Shown: positions 18,648 to 29,230, counted from the stretch's first letter. The stretch: DNA of 64,000 nucleotides from Aurantiacibacter sp. MUD11 (GCF_026967575.1 NZ_CP114054.1:310001-374000); one strand, 5' to 3'. Translations and numbers: made by a program. Notes: generated from the letters alone by a model not told the origin.

Positions 18648-19766
18648 TCAGAAAGCCGATCTGGCCGACTGCCGGTTCCACCTTTCGACCATCATCAGCG
18701 CGCCCACGCAGATCATGTTGGTCATCATCGAAGAGCCGCCGTGGCTCATGAACGGCAGCGGGATTCCGACCACTGGTGCGAGGCCCATCACCATCATCAG
18801 GTTGACGGCCACGTAGAAGAAAATGGTCGCCGTCATGCCGCCGGCCAGCAGCCGGGCAAAACGGGTGTGGGCATCGCGGGCCACCAGCAGGCCCCAACGC
18901 AGGACGATGCCAAACACCAGCAGCACGAACAGCCCACCCAGCAGACCCCACTCCTCCGCCATGGTGGCGAAGACGAAGTCGGTGTGCGGTTCGGGCAGGT
19001 AGTCGAGCTGGCTTTGCGAGCCGTGGCCGAAGCCCTTGCCGGTAATGCCTCCCGAACCGATGGCAATCTTCGACTGGGTGATATGGTAGCCGGTGCCCAG
19101 CGGGTCGCTCTCCGGGTCGAGGAAGGTCAGCACGCGCTGCTGCTGGTACGGCTGGAGGCCGAAGAAAAAGGCGATCGGCGCGGCGATCACGCCGGCGATG
19201 CCGCCGCCGATGAACCATTTCTGCGGAATGCCGGCCAGGAACATCACCACGATCCCGCCAAAGGCGATGGCTAGCGACGTACCGAGGTCGGGCTGCAACA
19301 GTACCAGCCCCATGGGCATTGCGATCAGGCCCAGCGGCACCAGCAGCGCGCGCCAACTGGCGATCATCGCCGAGGGCAGCGAGTGGTAGAATGCCGCGAT
19401 GATCAGCACGATACCCGGCTTCATCAGCTCGGACGGCTGCAGGCGCATGAATCCCAGTTCCAGCCAGCGCTGGCTGCCACCGCCCAGTTGGCCCACCGCC
19501 TCCACTGCAATTAGCAGCAGCAAGACGACGACGTAGACGGGGACTGCCGCCATGCGTGCCCAGTCTTCCGGGAAGCGCGCCATGACGAGAGCCGCCACGA
19601 GGAAGACGCCGTAACGGACGAGGTGGGACGACGCATAGGGCGACATCGAGCCGCCCGCTGCCGAGTGCAGCACCATGGCCCCGAAAGCCACGAGCAGGGT
19701 GAGCGGGATGACGACGCGCCAGGGGAATTCCGCAATTGGCGCGGGAAGGCTGAGTTCGCCCCTCAC
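18648..19766 (-). CDS. rodA: Rod-shape-determining SEDS peptidoglycan glycosyltransferase RodA
   Basis: RodA is the SEDS-family polymerase that elongates peptidoglycan strands with PBP2 in the lateral wall. The 372-residue protein has about ten membrane helices. Family motifs include LQPSELMKPG, LLQPDLGTSLAI, YHITQSKIAIGSGGITGKGFGHGSQSQLDYLPEPHTDFVFA (split across a loop), and PLPFMSHGGSSMMTNM near the end. Translation starts at GTG 19766, overlapping the mrdA stop as GTGA. Last gene of the mreB-mreC-mreD-mrdA-rodA operon. Confidence 0.97.
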   Translation of the reverse strand: MRGELSLPAPIAEFPWRVVIPLTLLVAFGAMVLHSAAGGSMSPYASSHLVRYGVFLVAALVMARFPEDWARMAAVPVYVVVLLLLIAVEAVGQLGGGSQRWLELGFMRLQPSELMKPGIVLIIAAFYHSLPSAMIASWRALLVPLGLIAMPMGLVLLQPDLGTSLAIAFGGIVVMFLAGIPQKWFIGGGIAGVIAAPIAFFFGLQPYQQQRVLTFLDPESDPLGTGYHITQSKIAIGSGGITGKGFGHGSQSQLDYLPEPHTDFVFATMAEEWGLLGGLFVLLVFGIVLRWGLLVARDAHTRFARLLAGGMTATIFFYVAVNLMMVMGLAPVVGIPLPFMSHGGSSMMTNMICVGALMMVERWNRQSARSAF

Positions 19767-21790
19767 GTGCTCGCTCCGTCGGCGCGCGGGTTGGCCTCGT
19801 CACGCGGCGTGATGGCGCTCGTCGCGGCTTCGGTTGGCTCTGCAACCGCTGCACGCGCTTCCGCATCCACCTGTTCTGCCAGCGTGAGCGGGGGCGGGGC
19901 TGCGGGCAGGTCGACACCCGCTGCAGCCGCATAGGCGGCATATTGGGCGTCGAGCCGTTCCTGCGCGGTGCCGCCCCATTGCGCTTCCAGCGCGTGCAGG
20001 GCGTCGAGGCCCTTTTGCGGGTCGAACAGGAAGGTCATGACGTCGCGCGCCACCGGGTAGGCCGCGCCGGAGCCGCCGCCGTGTTCGATTACGACCGCAC
20101 CCGCATATCGCGGATTGTCGAAGGGGGCGAAGAAGATGAACAGGCCATGGTCGCGATAACGCCACGGGCCGGACCGGCCATCGGACAGATTGAGGCCAAC
20201 GACCTGCGCGGTACCGGTCTTGCCGGCCATCAGAATATCGTCGACCGGAAGGCGTGCGCGCCCGGCGGTGCCGGGGCCATTCACAACATCGCTCATCGCC
20301 TGTCGGACATAGGCCTTGTAGTCGGCGCTCAGCCCCATCGACTGGAACTGCGGCGTCTCGTTGCGCAGCAGCAGGCGAGGGTTCACCATGTTCGCCGTGG
20401 CTAGGCGCGATGCCATGACGGCAAGCTGCAAGGGGCTGGCGAGCATGTAGCCCTGGCCGATGGTGGCATTTACCGTGTCGAAGGCCTGCCATTCGCGGCC
20501 GTATTTCTCCATCTTCCACTCGGGGTCGGGCACGGTGCCGTAGAACTGGTTGACCACCGGCAGGTCGAACTGCTCCTGCATGCCATAACGGCGGCAGGTT
20601 TCGGCAATCGGCTGCATGCCGATTCGCTGCGCCATGGCGTAGAAGTAGACGTCGCAACTCTGGTAGATCGCCTTGGCCAGATCGGTCTGCCCGTGGCCGC
20701 GACGGTTCCAGCAACGGAACACGCGATTTCCGACCCGCAGGCCACCACCACAGAACACGGTCTCGTCCGGATCCACCCCTTGTCCCAGCAAGGCCATGCC
20801 GACGGTCGGTTTCACCGTGGAGCCGGGTGGGTAAAGGCCCTGCAACACCTTGTTGCGCAGCGGAACGCGCTCGTTCTCGCGCAGCATGGAGTATTCGAGG
20901 CGGCCGATCCCGTCGGAAAAGCTGTTGGGATCGAAGCTGGGCATGGAGGCCATGCACAAGAGGTCGCCCGAATTGCAGTCCATCACGACGACGGAGCCGG
21001 ATTCGAGGCCCAGCCGCCGTGCGGCGTAGTCCTGCAAGGGGCCATCGATAGTCAGCTGGACAGGGTTGCCCTGCACGTCGTCGCGCGTCTCCAGGTCGCG
21101 CACGATGCGGCCCGCGGCGGTCACTTCCACGCGCCGCGCGCCCGGTTGTCCGCGCAATTCCTGTTCGAACTGTTTTTCGATGCCGTCCTTGCCCAGCTTG
21201 AAGCCCGGCGTCAGTAGCAGCGGCTGCGGGTCTTCCTCGTATTCCTCGCGGCTGGGCGCGCCGACATAGCCGATCAGGTGCCCTACCGAAGGGCCGGTGG
21301 GGTAGAAACGCGAGAAGCCGCGCTGCGGGATGACACCGGGCAGTTCGGGGATGCGCACGCTGATCGCGGCGAATTTCTCGTAGTCGAGGCCGCTGGCAAC
21401 CGGCACCGCGGCAAAGCCGGCGGAATCTTCCAGCCTGTCGCGCAAGTCGGCCTTCTCGGCTTCCCCGAAATCGAGCAGTTCGCCCAGCACTTCGACGGTC
21501 CGGTCCGGGTTGTGTACTCGCTCGGGAATGATGTCGACGCGGAAGTCGGCACGGTTCGAGGCGAGGGGGGAGCCGTTGCGATCGAGGATCCAGCCACGAC
21601 GCGGCGGGATCAGGGTGAGGTTCACCCGGTTGCTCTCCGCCTCCATCTCGTATTTCTCGTTCTCGGCAACGGCGATGTAGCCCATGCGCGCGGCCAGCAG
21701 CAGGCCGATGCCACCCTGCACCGATCCCACTATGAAACTGCGTCGCTCGAACGTCTGCCTCAGCGTATTCGAGGTAAGTTTGCGTTCCAT
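19763..21790 (-). CDS. mrdA: Penicillin-binding protein 2 (elongasome transpeptidase)
   Basis: PBP2 cross-links the lateral-wall peptidoglycan made by RodA. The 675-residue protein has an N-terminal signal-anchor (FIVGSVQGGIGLLLAARMG), a dimerisation domain, and the transpeptidase domain with the SxxK motif STVK (PPGSTVKPT), the second motif SCD and KTG (MAGKTGTAQVVG). A long Ala/Glu-rich C-terminal tail of about 60 residues is an addition to the common enteric form. The ATG at 21790 is two bases after the mreD stop. A longer frame to 22009 covers mreD and is not real. Confidence 0.97.
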   Translation of the reverse strand: MERKLTSNTLRQTFERRSFIVGSVQGGIGLLLAARMGYIAVAENEKYEMEAESNRVNLTLIPPRRGWILDRNGSPLASNRADFRVDIIPERVHNPDRTVEVLGELLDFGEAEKADLRDRLEDSAGFAAVPVASGLDYEKFAAISVRIPELPGVIPQRGFSRFYPTGPSVGHLIGYVGAPSREEYEEDPQPLLLTPGFKLGKDGIEKQFEQELRGQPGARRVEVTAAGRIVRDLETRDDVQGNPVQLTIDGPLQDYAARRLGLESGSVVVMDCNSGDLLCMASMPSFDPNSFSDGIGRLEYSMLRENERVPLRNKVLQGLYPPGSTVKPTVGMALLGQGVDPDETVFCGGGLRVGNRVFRCWNRRGHGQTDLAKAIYQSCDVYFYAMAQRIGMQPIAETCRRYGMQEQFDLPVVNQFYGTVPDPEWKMEKYGREWQAFDTVNATIGQGYMLASPLQLAVMASRLATANMVNPRLLLRNETPQFQSMGLSADYKAYVRQAMSDVVNGPGTAGRARLPVDDILMAGKTGTAQVVGLNLSDGRSGPWRYRDHGLFIFFAPFDNPRYAGAVVIEHGGGSGAAYPVARDVMTFLFDPQKGLDALHALEAQWGGTAQERLDAQYAAYAAAAGVDLPAAPPPLTLAEQVDAEARAAVAEPTEAATSAITPRDEANPRADGAST

Positions 21791-21792
21791 GC

Positions 21793-22347
21793 TCAGCCGA
21801 TGCGCCTCACGCGCGTCAAACGTAACCTGTCCAGCAGAGCAACCATCTTCGCAATGATGGGATAGAGGATGATTGAGAGCAAGAGCTGCGGCAGCAGCAG
21901 GACCATGTGCGAAAATGTGATGTCGGCGCCGGAGACCAGCGCTGCTGCGACGAGGTAGGCGGTCAGCATGACCGAAGCCGTCAGCCAGTCCTGCATGAAG
22001 TTGCGCCACGGAAAGCGCAGTTCGAGCAGTTCGATGGCAATCATCGTCAGCGAGAACAGCAGGACAGCGCTGCCCAGTGGCTGGCCGGAAAACAGGTCAT
22101 CCAAGAAACCGAGAAGGATGCCTGACCACATCGGCATCAGGCCGGGGCGCGCCAGTCGCCAGGCCAGCAGCAGCATGTAGCCGATCGGGGGCAGCAGGGG
22201 GGCCGCCGCAATGATCGGCATGAGCGGCGCCAGCGACCCGAGGACGATCGTGAGCCAAGGCATCCCGTTGGCAAGAACGGGGGAGTGGTCTCGATTGATC
22301 TTGCGACCGAAAACGTCACTGCGCGCTGTAGGGTTGAGCCGCTCCAT
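21793..22347 (-). CDS. mreD: Rod-shape-determining protein MreD
   Basis: A 184-residue membrane protein with about five helices (WLTIVLGSLAPLMPII, YMLLLAWRLARPG, then LLFSLTMIAIELLEL, TASVMLTAYLVAAALVSG and LLLPQLLLSIILYPII). GFLDDLFSGQPLG between helices is the family motif. It bridges MreC and MrdA in the elongasome. The N-terminus overlaps the mreC stop by one base. Confidence 0.93.
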   Translation of the reverse strand: MERLNPTARSDVFGRKINRDHSPVLANGMPWLTIVLGSLAPLMPIIAAAPLLPPIGYMLLLAWRLARPGLMPMWSGILLGFLDDLFSGQPLGSAVLLFSLTMIAIELLELRFPWRNFMQDWLTASVMLTAYLVAAALVSGADITFSHMVLLLPQLLLSIILYPIIAKMVALLDRLRLTRVRRIG

Positions 22348-23243
22348 CAGTCGACCGGCTGTTCCGTCTGCAACGGCTCTTCGATGGCGTCGAGGACCTC
22401 GCCCTGCCAGATCGGCTGCACGATGACGACGTCGGTGGCGGCCGGGTTGCTAAGCAACTGCGCAATCGCGCCGTCGTCGGTAATCTCGGTGACCATGGCA
22501 ACTGCGGTGCCCGGGTGGAACAGGCCACCCGCGCCGGAGGTGACGAAGATGTCGCCGATCTCGAGCGGGTTGATGCCGAGGTTGATCAGGCGGATGCGCA
22601 GCGATCCATCCGAACGCCCCTGGGCAAATGCCACCACGTTGTCCGTCGCGCGCCGCACCGGCACGACGCTTTCGATGTCGGTCAGCAGCAGCACGCGGGA
22701 AGTCGACCGGCCCGCTTCGAGCACGCGGCCGACCAGTCCCATCGGGGAGGTCACCGGCATGCCCGTTGTCACGCCGTCGCTGCTGCCGGCGGAAAGGTAG
22801 GCGAAACGCCGCGTGCTGGAGGCGGTGGAGCCGATCAACCTGGCGACGGCAACCGGCTCGGCACCTTCCTCTACAATGCCGAGCACGGCCTTGAGCCGCT
22901 CGTTCTCCTGTTCCAGCGCGCGCGCCTCGGCCAGGCGCACACGGGCGATCTCGATCTCGCGTTCAAGCTCGGCGTTCTTGCTGCCCGCGTCGTAATAGCC
23001 GGCGATGGCTTCGAAGAAGTTGCGCGATCCCACGCGGCCCGCGGCGCCGACTTCGCCAACTGGCGCTGCGGCATCGGCGGCCATGGAGCGGAGACCGTAG
23101 AAGGTCTCCGGCCGCCACAGTGAAATGGCCAGCAGCAGGATGCCCAGGATGGCGCCAAGACCCGCAGCGACGTAGCCGGCAAACAGCCCCAGCTGTGCCT
23201 TCTTGTTCGATCCCGATCGCTGTTGTCCCGAGGGCGGTGCCAT
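22347..23243 (-). CDS. mreC: Rod-shape-determining protein MreC
   Basis: A 298-residue periplasmic scaffold anchored by one N-terminal helix (LGLFAGYVAAGLGAILGILLLA). A coiled coil follows (about residues 85-118, LEREIEIARVRLAEARALEQENERL in outline), then the beta-rich domain with VTTGMPVTSPMGLVGRV and IGDIFVTSGAGGLFHPGTAVA. It links MreB inside to PBP2 and RodA outside. The gap to mreB is 29 bases. Confidence 0.95.
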   Translation of the reverse strand: MAPPSGQQRSGSNKKAQLGLFAGYVAAGLGAILGILLLAISLWRPETFYGLRSMAADAAAPVGEVGAAGRVGSRNFFEAIAGYYDAGSKNAELEREIEIARVRLAEARALEQENERLKAVLGIVEEGAEPVAVARLIGSTASSTRRFAYLSAGSSDGVTTGMPVTSPMGLVGRVLEAGRSTSRVLLLTDIESVVPVRRATDNVVAFAQGRSDGSLRIRLINLGINPLEIGDIFVTSGAGGLFHPGTAVAMVTEITDDGAIAQLLSNPAATDVVIVQPIWQGEVLDAIEEPLQTEQPVD

Positions 23244-23272
23244 AACCGCCGGCTCCTCCTGCTATCCCTCGT

Positions 23273-24502
<1,230 letters not shown>

Positions 24503-26317
24503 ATGCCCCAAATTCGCCGCCTTCCCGAAACCCTCGTTAACCGCATCGCCGCGGGTGAAGTGGTGGAGCGTCCGGCCTCCGCGCTCAAGGAACTGGTGGA
24601 GAATGCCATCGATGCTGGGGCGACGCGGATCAGCGTTTCGATTGTCGACGGCGGGCTGGGGTCCATCGAGATTACCGATAACGGCTGCGGCATGTCACCG
24701 GAGGAGATGTCGCTCGCGCTGGAACGGCACGCGACCTCGAAACTGCCGGATGAGGCTATCGAGCAGGTGGCGACGCTTGGCTTCCGGGGCGAGGCGCTTC
24801 CCTCGATTGCCAGCGTTTCGAGGCTGACGCTCGAAAGCCGCCCGCAGGGTGCGGAACAGGGCTGGAAACGCGTTGTCGACCACGGCGCACTGGTCGAGGA
24901 AGGTCCGGCCGCACTGCCCCCGGGAACGCGGGTGCGGGTGGAGAACCTGTTCGGCAAGATCCCCGCGCGTCGGAAGTTCCTGCGCACGCCGCGCAGTGAG
25001 TACGCCGCCTGCCAGGATGTGGTAAAACGCCTCGCCATGGCGCGGCCTGATATCGGCTTCACCCTCGAGCATGGGGGCCGCCGCATCTTCCAGGTTCAGC
25101 CCGGCGAAGAGGTGACCGCACGCGTTGCCCAGATCGTCGCCCGCGAACTGGCCGACAACGGCGTCGAAATCGAGCTGGAGCGGCCCTCGGGCGAGGGCGT
25201 CATGCGCCTGAGCGGTGTCGCGGGCCTGCCGACCTACAACCGCGGGATTGCCGATCACCAGTACCTGTTCGTCAACGGTCGCCCGGTGAAGGACCGTCTG
25301 CTGACTGGTGCGGTGCGCGGCGCCTATGCCGACATGCTGGCACGCGATCGCCATGCGGTGCTGGCGCTGTTCCTCGAGATTCCTTTCGCCGATGTCGACG
25401 TGAACGTGCATCCCGCCAAGACCGAAGTGCGCTTCCGCGACGCGCAGGCCGTACGCGGCTTCATCGTCAGCGGGCTGCGGCAGGCGCTCTCCACCGGGGA
25501 CCGCCGCAGCGCACAGGCGCCTGACAGTGGCGCGATGAGCCGCTGGCAAGTCGAGCCGACGCGCGACGAGCCGGCCCCGGCAATGCGCTCGATCTCCTCC
25601 GGACGGGACTGGTCGCAGCCGTCGCCGACGCGCGTTGCCGAGGCCCGCACTGCCTGGGATACCATGGCGGACACGCTGGCTGCGCCGCAGGGCCGGGCAG
25701 AAGCCGCCGAGGCCTTGCCAGAGGAAGCCGAGGACTATCCGCTGGGCATCGCCCGCGGCCAGGTCGCCAACACCTACATTGTTGCCGAAGCCAAGGATGG
25801 ATTGGTCATCGTCGACCAGCACGCTGCCCATGAACGGATCGTGCTCGAGCGCCTGCGCGCAGCAGGGGCAGCCGACAAGGTCGCCGCCAGCCAGGCCTTG
25901 CTGATGCCCGAGGTCGTCGAAATGGACGAGCCTTCCTGCGACCGCCTGGAAGAGCAGATCGACCATTTTGCCCCGCTCGGGCTGGTGATCGAACGCTTCG
26001 GCCCCGGCGCCATGCTGGTGCGCGCCGTGCCCGGCACGCTGAAACGTGCCGATCCCGAGGCCTTGCTGACCGACCTTGCCGACGACCTGGCCAAGCACGG
26101 TTCCTCGCTACTGCTTGGCGAGAAGATCGAGCACGTCCTTGCCACCATGGCCTGCCACGGGTCCGTACGGGCAGGGCGGCCGCTGAACGTCGCAGAGATG
26201 AATGCCCTTCTGCGCGAGATGGAAAGCACGCCGCGTTCAGGGCAGTGCAATCACGGACGTCCAACCTGGGTAAAACTGTCGATGGAAGACGTCGAAAAGC
26301 TGTTCGGGAGACATTGA
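24503..26317 (+). CDS. mutL: DNA mismatch repair protein MutL
   Basis: A 604-residue GHKL-ATPase that couples MutS mismatch recognition to strand removal. N-terminal motifs: IAAGEVVERPASALKELVENA, DNGCGM, ATSKL and FRGEALPSIASVSRL, then the transducer domain with VNVHPAKTEVRF. The C-terminal domain carries DQHAAHERIVLERL, the metal-binding endonuclease motif, and near the end GQCNHGRPTW, so this is the nicking form of MutL found in organisms without MutH. Divergent from mreB. The downstream lipoprotein start overlaps the stop (TGATG). Confidence 0.98.
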   Translation: MPQIRRLPETLVNRIAAGEVVERPASALKELVENAIDAGATRISVSIVDGGLGSIEITDNGCGMSPEEMSLALERHATSKLPDEAIEQVATLGFRGEALPSIASVSRLTLESRPQGAEQGWKRVVDHGALVEEGPAALPPGTRVRVENLFGKIPARRKFLRTPRSEYAACQDVVKRLAMARPDIGFTLEHGGRRIFQVQPGEEVTARVAQIVARELADNGVEIELERPSGEGVMRLSGVAGLPTYNRGIADHQYLFVNGRPVKDRLLTGAVRGAYADMLARDRHAVLALFLEIPFADVDVNVHPAKTEVRFRDAQAVRGFIVSGLRQALSTGDRRSAQAPDSGAMSRWQVEPTRDEPAPAMRSISSGRDWSQPSPTRVAEARTAWDTMADTLAAPQGRAEAAEALPEEAEDYPLGIARGQVANTYIVAEAKDGLVIVDQHAAHERIVLERLRAAGAADKVAASQALLMPEVVEMDEPSCDRLEEQIDHFAPLGLVIERFGPGAMLVRAVPGTLKRADPEALLTDLADDLAKHGSSLLLGEKIEHVLATMACHGSVRAGRPLNVAEMNALLREMESTPRSGQCNHGRPTWVKLSMEDVEKLFGRH

Positions 26318-26826
26318 TGCGCTGGCCGATCGTAATCTGCGCGGCACTGGCATTGACCGCCTGCGAAAGGGAGCTGACGCCGGAAGAGCAGGCTGCGGAA
26401 AACGAACGCATTGCTGAGCGCGTGCGCGAGGCCAACAGTGTCGAGCCGCCGCTGGTCGAAGTGGTGCCCGACGCGATCCTCTACCCGGACCTGGAGGCCA
26501 ACGACCTGTTCGGGCTGTCCTGCGCCTATGCGCCCGGCACCAGCATGGGCGCGCGGGTAATCGCCCGCGAGGTTGATGCCTATATGAAGATCAATGGCGA
26601 GATGATGCGCTTCGCCGCCGATCCCGGGGCGCGCGAACTGCCTGCCAAGACCTGGTCACTCTACAACGCGCGCGAATACTCACTGCGTCTGAATATCGAG
26701 GACAAGGCGAGCGGCGAGCAGGTGGGCGACGGCGGCGCTATCAATTACGAGGGCACGATCTGGCTGCGCGATCGCTGGGACCGGGTCGTCTACCAGGGTT
26801 CCGGCACGGTCAACTGCGGCGCCTGA
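26317..26826 (+). CDS. Small predicted lipoprotein
   Basis: A 169-residue protein with a lipoprotein signal (MRWPIVICAALALTAC), the lipidated Cys being residue 16, then a Glu-rich helix and a compact domain with NDLFGLSCAYAPGTSMGARVIA and EGTIWLRDRW. I do not recognise the family. It overlaps mutL by one base, so the two are co-transcribed, but a role in mismatch repair would be surprising. Its stop abuts the convergent glutaredoxin-MauE stop, together TGATCA. Confidence 0.75.
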   Translation: MRWPIVICAALALTACERELTPEEQAAENERIAERVREANSVEPPLVEVVPDAILYPDLEANDLFGLSCAYAPGTSMGARVIAREVDAYMKINGEMMRFAADPGARELPAKTWSLYNAREYSLRLNIEDKASGEQVGDGGAINYEGTIWLRDRWDRVVYQGSGTVNCGA

Positions 26827-27570
26827 TCACGCCAGCGCGTACCGGGCCAGCATCCAGATGGCCATTGCCATCATCGCCAGGTTCTCCGTCAGCGAGACGA
26901 AACCCAGCGGTACGTTTCCGCTGCCGCCCACACAGGCGCACTTGATATCCCGCTTCTGGATGTACACCGCGTAGAACACGCTGACCGCCCCGATCGTGCC
27001 GATGCTGAAGGCGACGGGAATCGACAGCCAGGGCAGCAGGTGACCCGCCATCAGGATCGCCGCCAGCGCTTCCAGGAACGGGTAGAGATAGGAGTAGGGC
27101 ACCCAGCGCCGCGCCAGCAGATCGTACCCGACGAACATGCTGGAGAATTTCTCCACGTCCTGCAACTTGAGCATGGCGAGCATGGCCATGCTGAAGGCCA
27201 CGAACCACTCTGCCGCGCGGATTGTCATCGGGGTGCCAAGGCTCCACCAACTGAGCGAGAGGGCAAGGCCGAGCCCGACGGCGAATACCGCGATGACGGG
27301 CGTGTAACTGGTTTCACCATCGGCTTTCGGCGGATTGCCGAAATGCGTGCGCAATGCGTCGTATCCCCCGATGCGTTCGCCAGCGATGAAGACTTGCGGC
27401 GTCGTGGCGACATCGTGCTCCGCCTTGAACGCGTCGGTTTCCTCACGCGTCGTCAGCGGGTGATCTTCCACCGTGAACCCTTTGCGCTCAAGCAGCCACT
27501 TGGCCTTGAGTCCGTAGGGACACACGTGCTTCGGCATCACCATTCGGTATAGTCGGGCAACCTTTTGCAT
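26827..27570 (-). CDS. Glutaredoxin domain fused to MauE/DoxX-like membrane domain
   Basis: A 247-residue protein. Residues 8-82 form a glutaredoxin-like fold with a CPYG active site (Cys17) and TTPQVFIAGERIGGYD. The rest has four membrane helices of the MauE/DoxX redox type, and a Cys-rich CACVGG before the last helix, which suits disulfide chemistry or metal handling at the membrane. The start is taken as ATG 27570; ATGs at 27543 and 27537 are possible. A near-palindrome of the kind bound by CsoR/RcnR-family repressors lies 12-30 bases upstream, so copper or sulfane-sulfur control is likely. The substrate is unknown. Confidence 0.85.
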   Translation of the reverse strand: MQKVARLYRMVMPKHVCPYGLKAKWLLERKGFTVEDHPLTTREETDAFKAEHDVATTPQVFIAGERIGGYDALRTHFGNPPKADGETSYTPVIAVFAVGLGLALSLSWWSLGTPMTIRAAEWFVAFSMAMLAMLKLQDVEKFSSMFVGYDLLARRWVPYSYLYPFLEALAAILMAGHLLPWLSIPVAFSIGTIGAVSVFYAVYIQKRDIKCACVGGSGNVPLGFVSLTENLAMMAMAIWMLARYALA

Positions 27571-27581
27571 CAGCGCAGACT

Positions 27582-27600
27582 TATACCCCTAGGGGGTATA
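27582..27600 (-). promoter_or_regulatory. Candidate CsoR/CstR-family operator
   Basis: TATACCCCTAGGGGGTATA is a near-perfect inverted repeat (4 C against 5 G), matching the ATACCCC-TA-GGGGTAT type of site bound by the DUF156 repressors CsoR, CstR and relatives. It lies 12 bases upstream of the glutaredoxin-MauE start. No such repressor gene is in the window. Confidence 0.7.
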
Positions 27601-27607
27601 TTTCAAC

Positions 27608-28408
27608 CTACGCCCTGAAGGAGGGAATCCGGCCTTCCGGATCGAGATCGGGAATGCACCGGTAGCGGGCCAGGATCAGGCTCAGCAGGCCGAAAGCAAT
27701 CATGCCGATAGCAACCAGGGTGAACACCGCGCCATTGCCCGCCAGCGTGGCGACAGCATCGCCAAGGGTAAGCACCTGTTCGCTGCCGCCGGACATCATG
27801 CCGGCATTGACCAGCGACCAGCCGATAATCGCGAAGACGATAGTGCGGGCGAGGTAGCCCACCGTGCCAAGCTGCCGCGTGTAGCGCGGGGCCCCGGACA
27901 GGATGCGATGCATAAAATTTCCGGTGATGCCCTTCTTTGCCTGGTCGAGCGCGGCAAGGAAGAAAGCCAAGCCCAGCAGTCCCAACACAAGTCCGCCAAA
28001 TTCCATCGAGAGCAAACCGGAAGCAGCTGCCTGCGCGCTGTCTTGGCCTGAGCTTCCCTCGGTGGTGGCGAATTCGAAGGCGGCATAGGCGAGAGCAAAA
28101 TGGCCGATGCCGCTGCCGGCATGGCCGATGCGCTTGGCCCAACCGACGGTGTCGGCGCCCTGGTTTTCGATATCGAAAGCGAAACTGGCGAGGCGGAACA
28201 GGCCGTAGGCGCTGAGGCCCACCACCATCAGCCACAGCACCAGCGATCCGGCAGGGAAATCCTCGATGGCGCGGAAGGCGCCGTCAGTACCCGCGGCAAT
28301 CTTTCCCGCACTGGTGAGGGCGATCAGGCCGACCACCGAATAGAGGATGGCGCGGCTGAAATAGCCAACTCGCACGAGCTGGCTGAACTTCTCGGACTTG
28401 TCGACCAT
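27608..28408 (-). CDS. DUF1206 family membrane protein
   Basis: A 266-residue protein with six transmembrane helices in three paired repeats, each beginning with a YxxRxxxYxxxG-like stretch (VGYFSRAILYSVVGLIAL, KRIGHAGSGIGHFALAYA, VGYLARTIVFAIIGWSLV). This threefold pattern is that of DUF1206, whose function is not established. It is separated from the glutaredoxin-MauE gene only by the operator, and from the NYN-domain gene by 62 bases. Confidence 0.9.
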   Translation of the reverse strand: MVDKSEKFSQLVRVGYFSRAILYSVVGLIALTSAGKIAAGTDGAFRAIEDFPAGSLVLWLMVVGLSAYGLFRLASFAFDIENQGADTVGWAKRIGHAGSGIGHFALAYAAFEFATTEGSSGQDSAQAAASGLLSMEFGGLVLGLLGLAFFLAALDQAKKGITGNFMHRILSGAPRYTRQLGTVGYLARTIVFAIIGWSLVNAGMMSGGSEQVLTLGDAVATLAGNGAVFTLVAIGMIAFGLLSLILARYRCIPDLDPEGRIPSFRA

Positions 28409-28470
28409 CGCGCGGCCTGCTCCCTGTCTGTCTCAGGGATAGCAATGTCCGACGCCGCAATTCGTGCCCG

Positions 28471-29181
28471 TCAGCGCAGCCGCTTGACGTAGAGCTGCTG
28501 GTCCTCGCGGCGTTCCAGCTTGAAGTTGTCGTCAGCGGCGCGGATCAGGTCCGACAGGCGCTTGAAGCCGTGGTTGCGCACGTCGAAGCTGGAACGGTTG
28601 CCGGCGATCTGGCCGACCTCGTGCAGGCGTGCGTACCCTTCGTCGTCGCGGCTGGCGGCCTTCCATGCCGCACCCAGCAGTTCGATCAGTTCGGCGTCGA
28701 TCGCCTCGGACTGCTTGCCGCCGCTCTCGTCGGAAGAGGTGCGGATCAGCTTATCGACATCGATGTACCGGGTGCATGCCGTGCGGAAGGCTTCGGGGGC
28801 CTTGTCGCTGCCGAAGCCGTAGACGATCAGCCCGTCCTGTCGCAGGCGGGTGACCAGCGGGGTGAAATCGCTGTCACTGCTCATGATGCCGAAGCCATCG
28901 ACCTTGCCGGCATTTAGCAGGTCGATCGCATCGATAGTCATGGCGATGTCGGTGGCGTTCTTGCCCTTGGTCAGGTCGAACTGCTGCACCGGCTGCAAGC
29001 CGTAGCGATGGGAAATCTTGTTCCAGTTGGACAGCGCCGGCTTGGCCCAGTTGCCGTAGGCGCGGCGGATGTTCACTTGCCCCAGTTCGGCGAGCACCGT
29101 CAGCACCGGGTCGATACCAGCATGGCTGGCGTTGTCGGCGTCGATCAGCAGGGCGATGTTCTTGAGTGCGGCTTCAGGCAT
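28471..29181 (-). CDS. NYN-domain (LabA/DUF88) protein with C-terminal LOTUS/OST-HTH
   Basis: A 236-residue protein. Residues 5-145 are a NYN/PIN-like nuclease domain: ALLIDADNAS supplies the first acidic site, KGKNATDIAMTIDAIDLLN the second, and GFGIMSSDSDFTPLVTRLRQ the third. Residues 165-236 resemble a LOTUS/OST-HTH RNA-binding domain (YARLHEVGQIAG, FDVRNHGFKRLSDLIRA). Together they suggest an RNA-cleaving or RNA-binding regulator. The target is unknown. It lies 49 bases downstream of the carbonic anhydrase and may be part of its transcript. Confidence 0.88.
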   Translation of the reverse strand: MPEAALKNIALLIDADNASHAGIDPVLTVLAELGQVNIRRAYGNWAKPALSNWNKISHRYGLQPVQQFDLTKGKNATDIAMTIDAIDLLNAGKVDGFGIMSSDSDFTPLVTRLRQDGLIVYGFGSDKAPEAFRTACTRYIDVDKLIRTSSDESGGKQSEAIDAELIELLGAAWKAASRDDEGYARLHEVGQIAGNRSSFDVRNHGFKRLSDLIRAADDNFKLERREDQQLYVKRLR

Positions 29182-29230
29182 GGCTCAACACATGGCGCTG
29201 CGCTTGTTGGAGCGCAAGGGCAGGGCTGGC

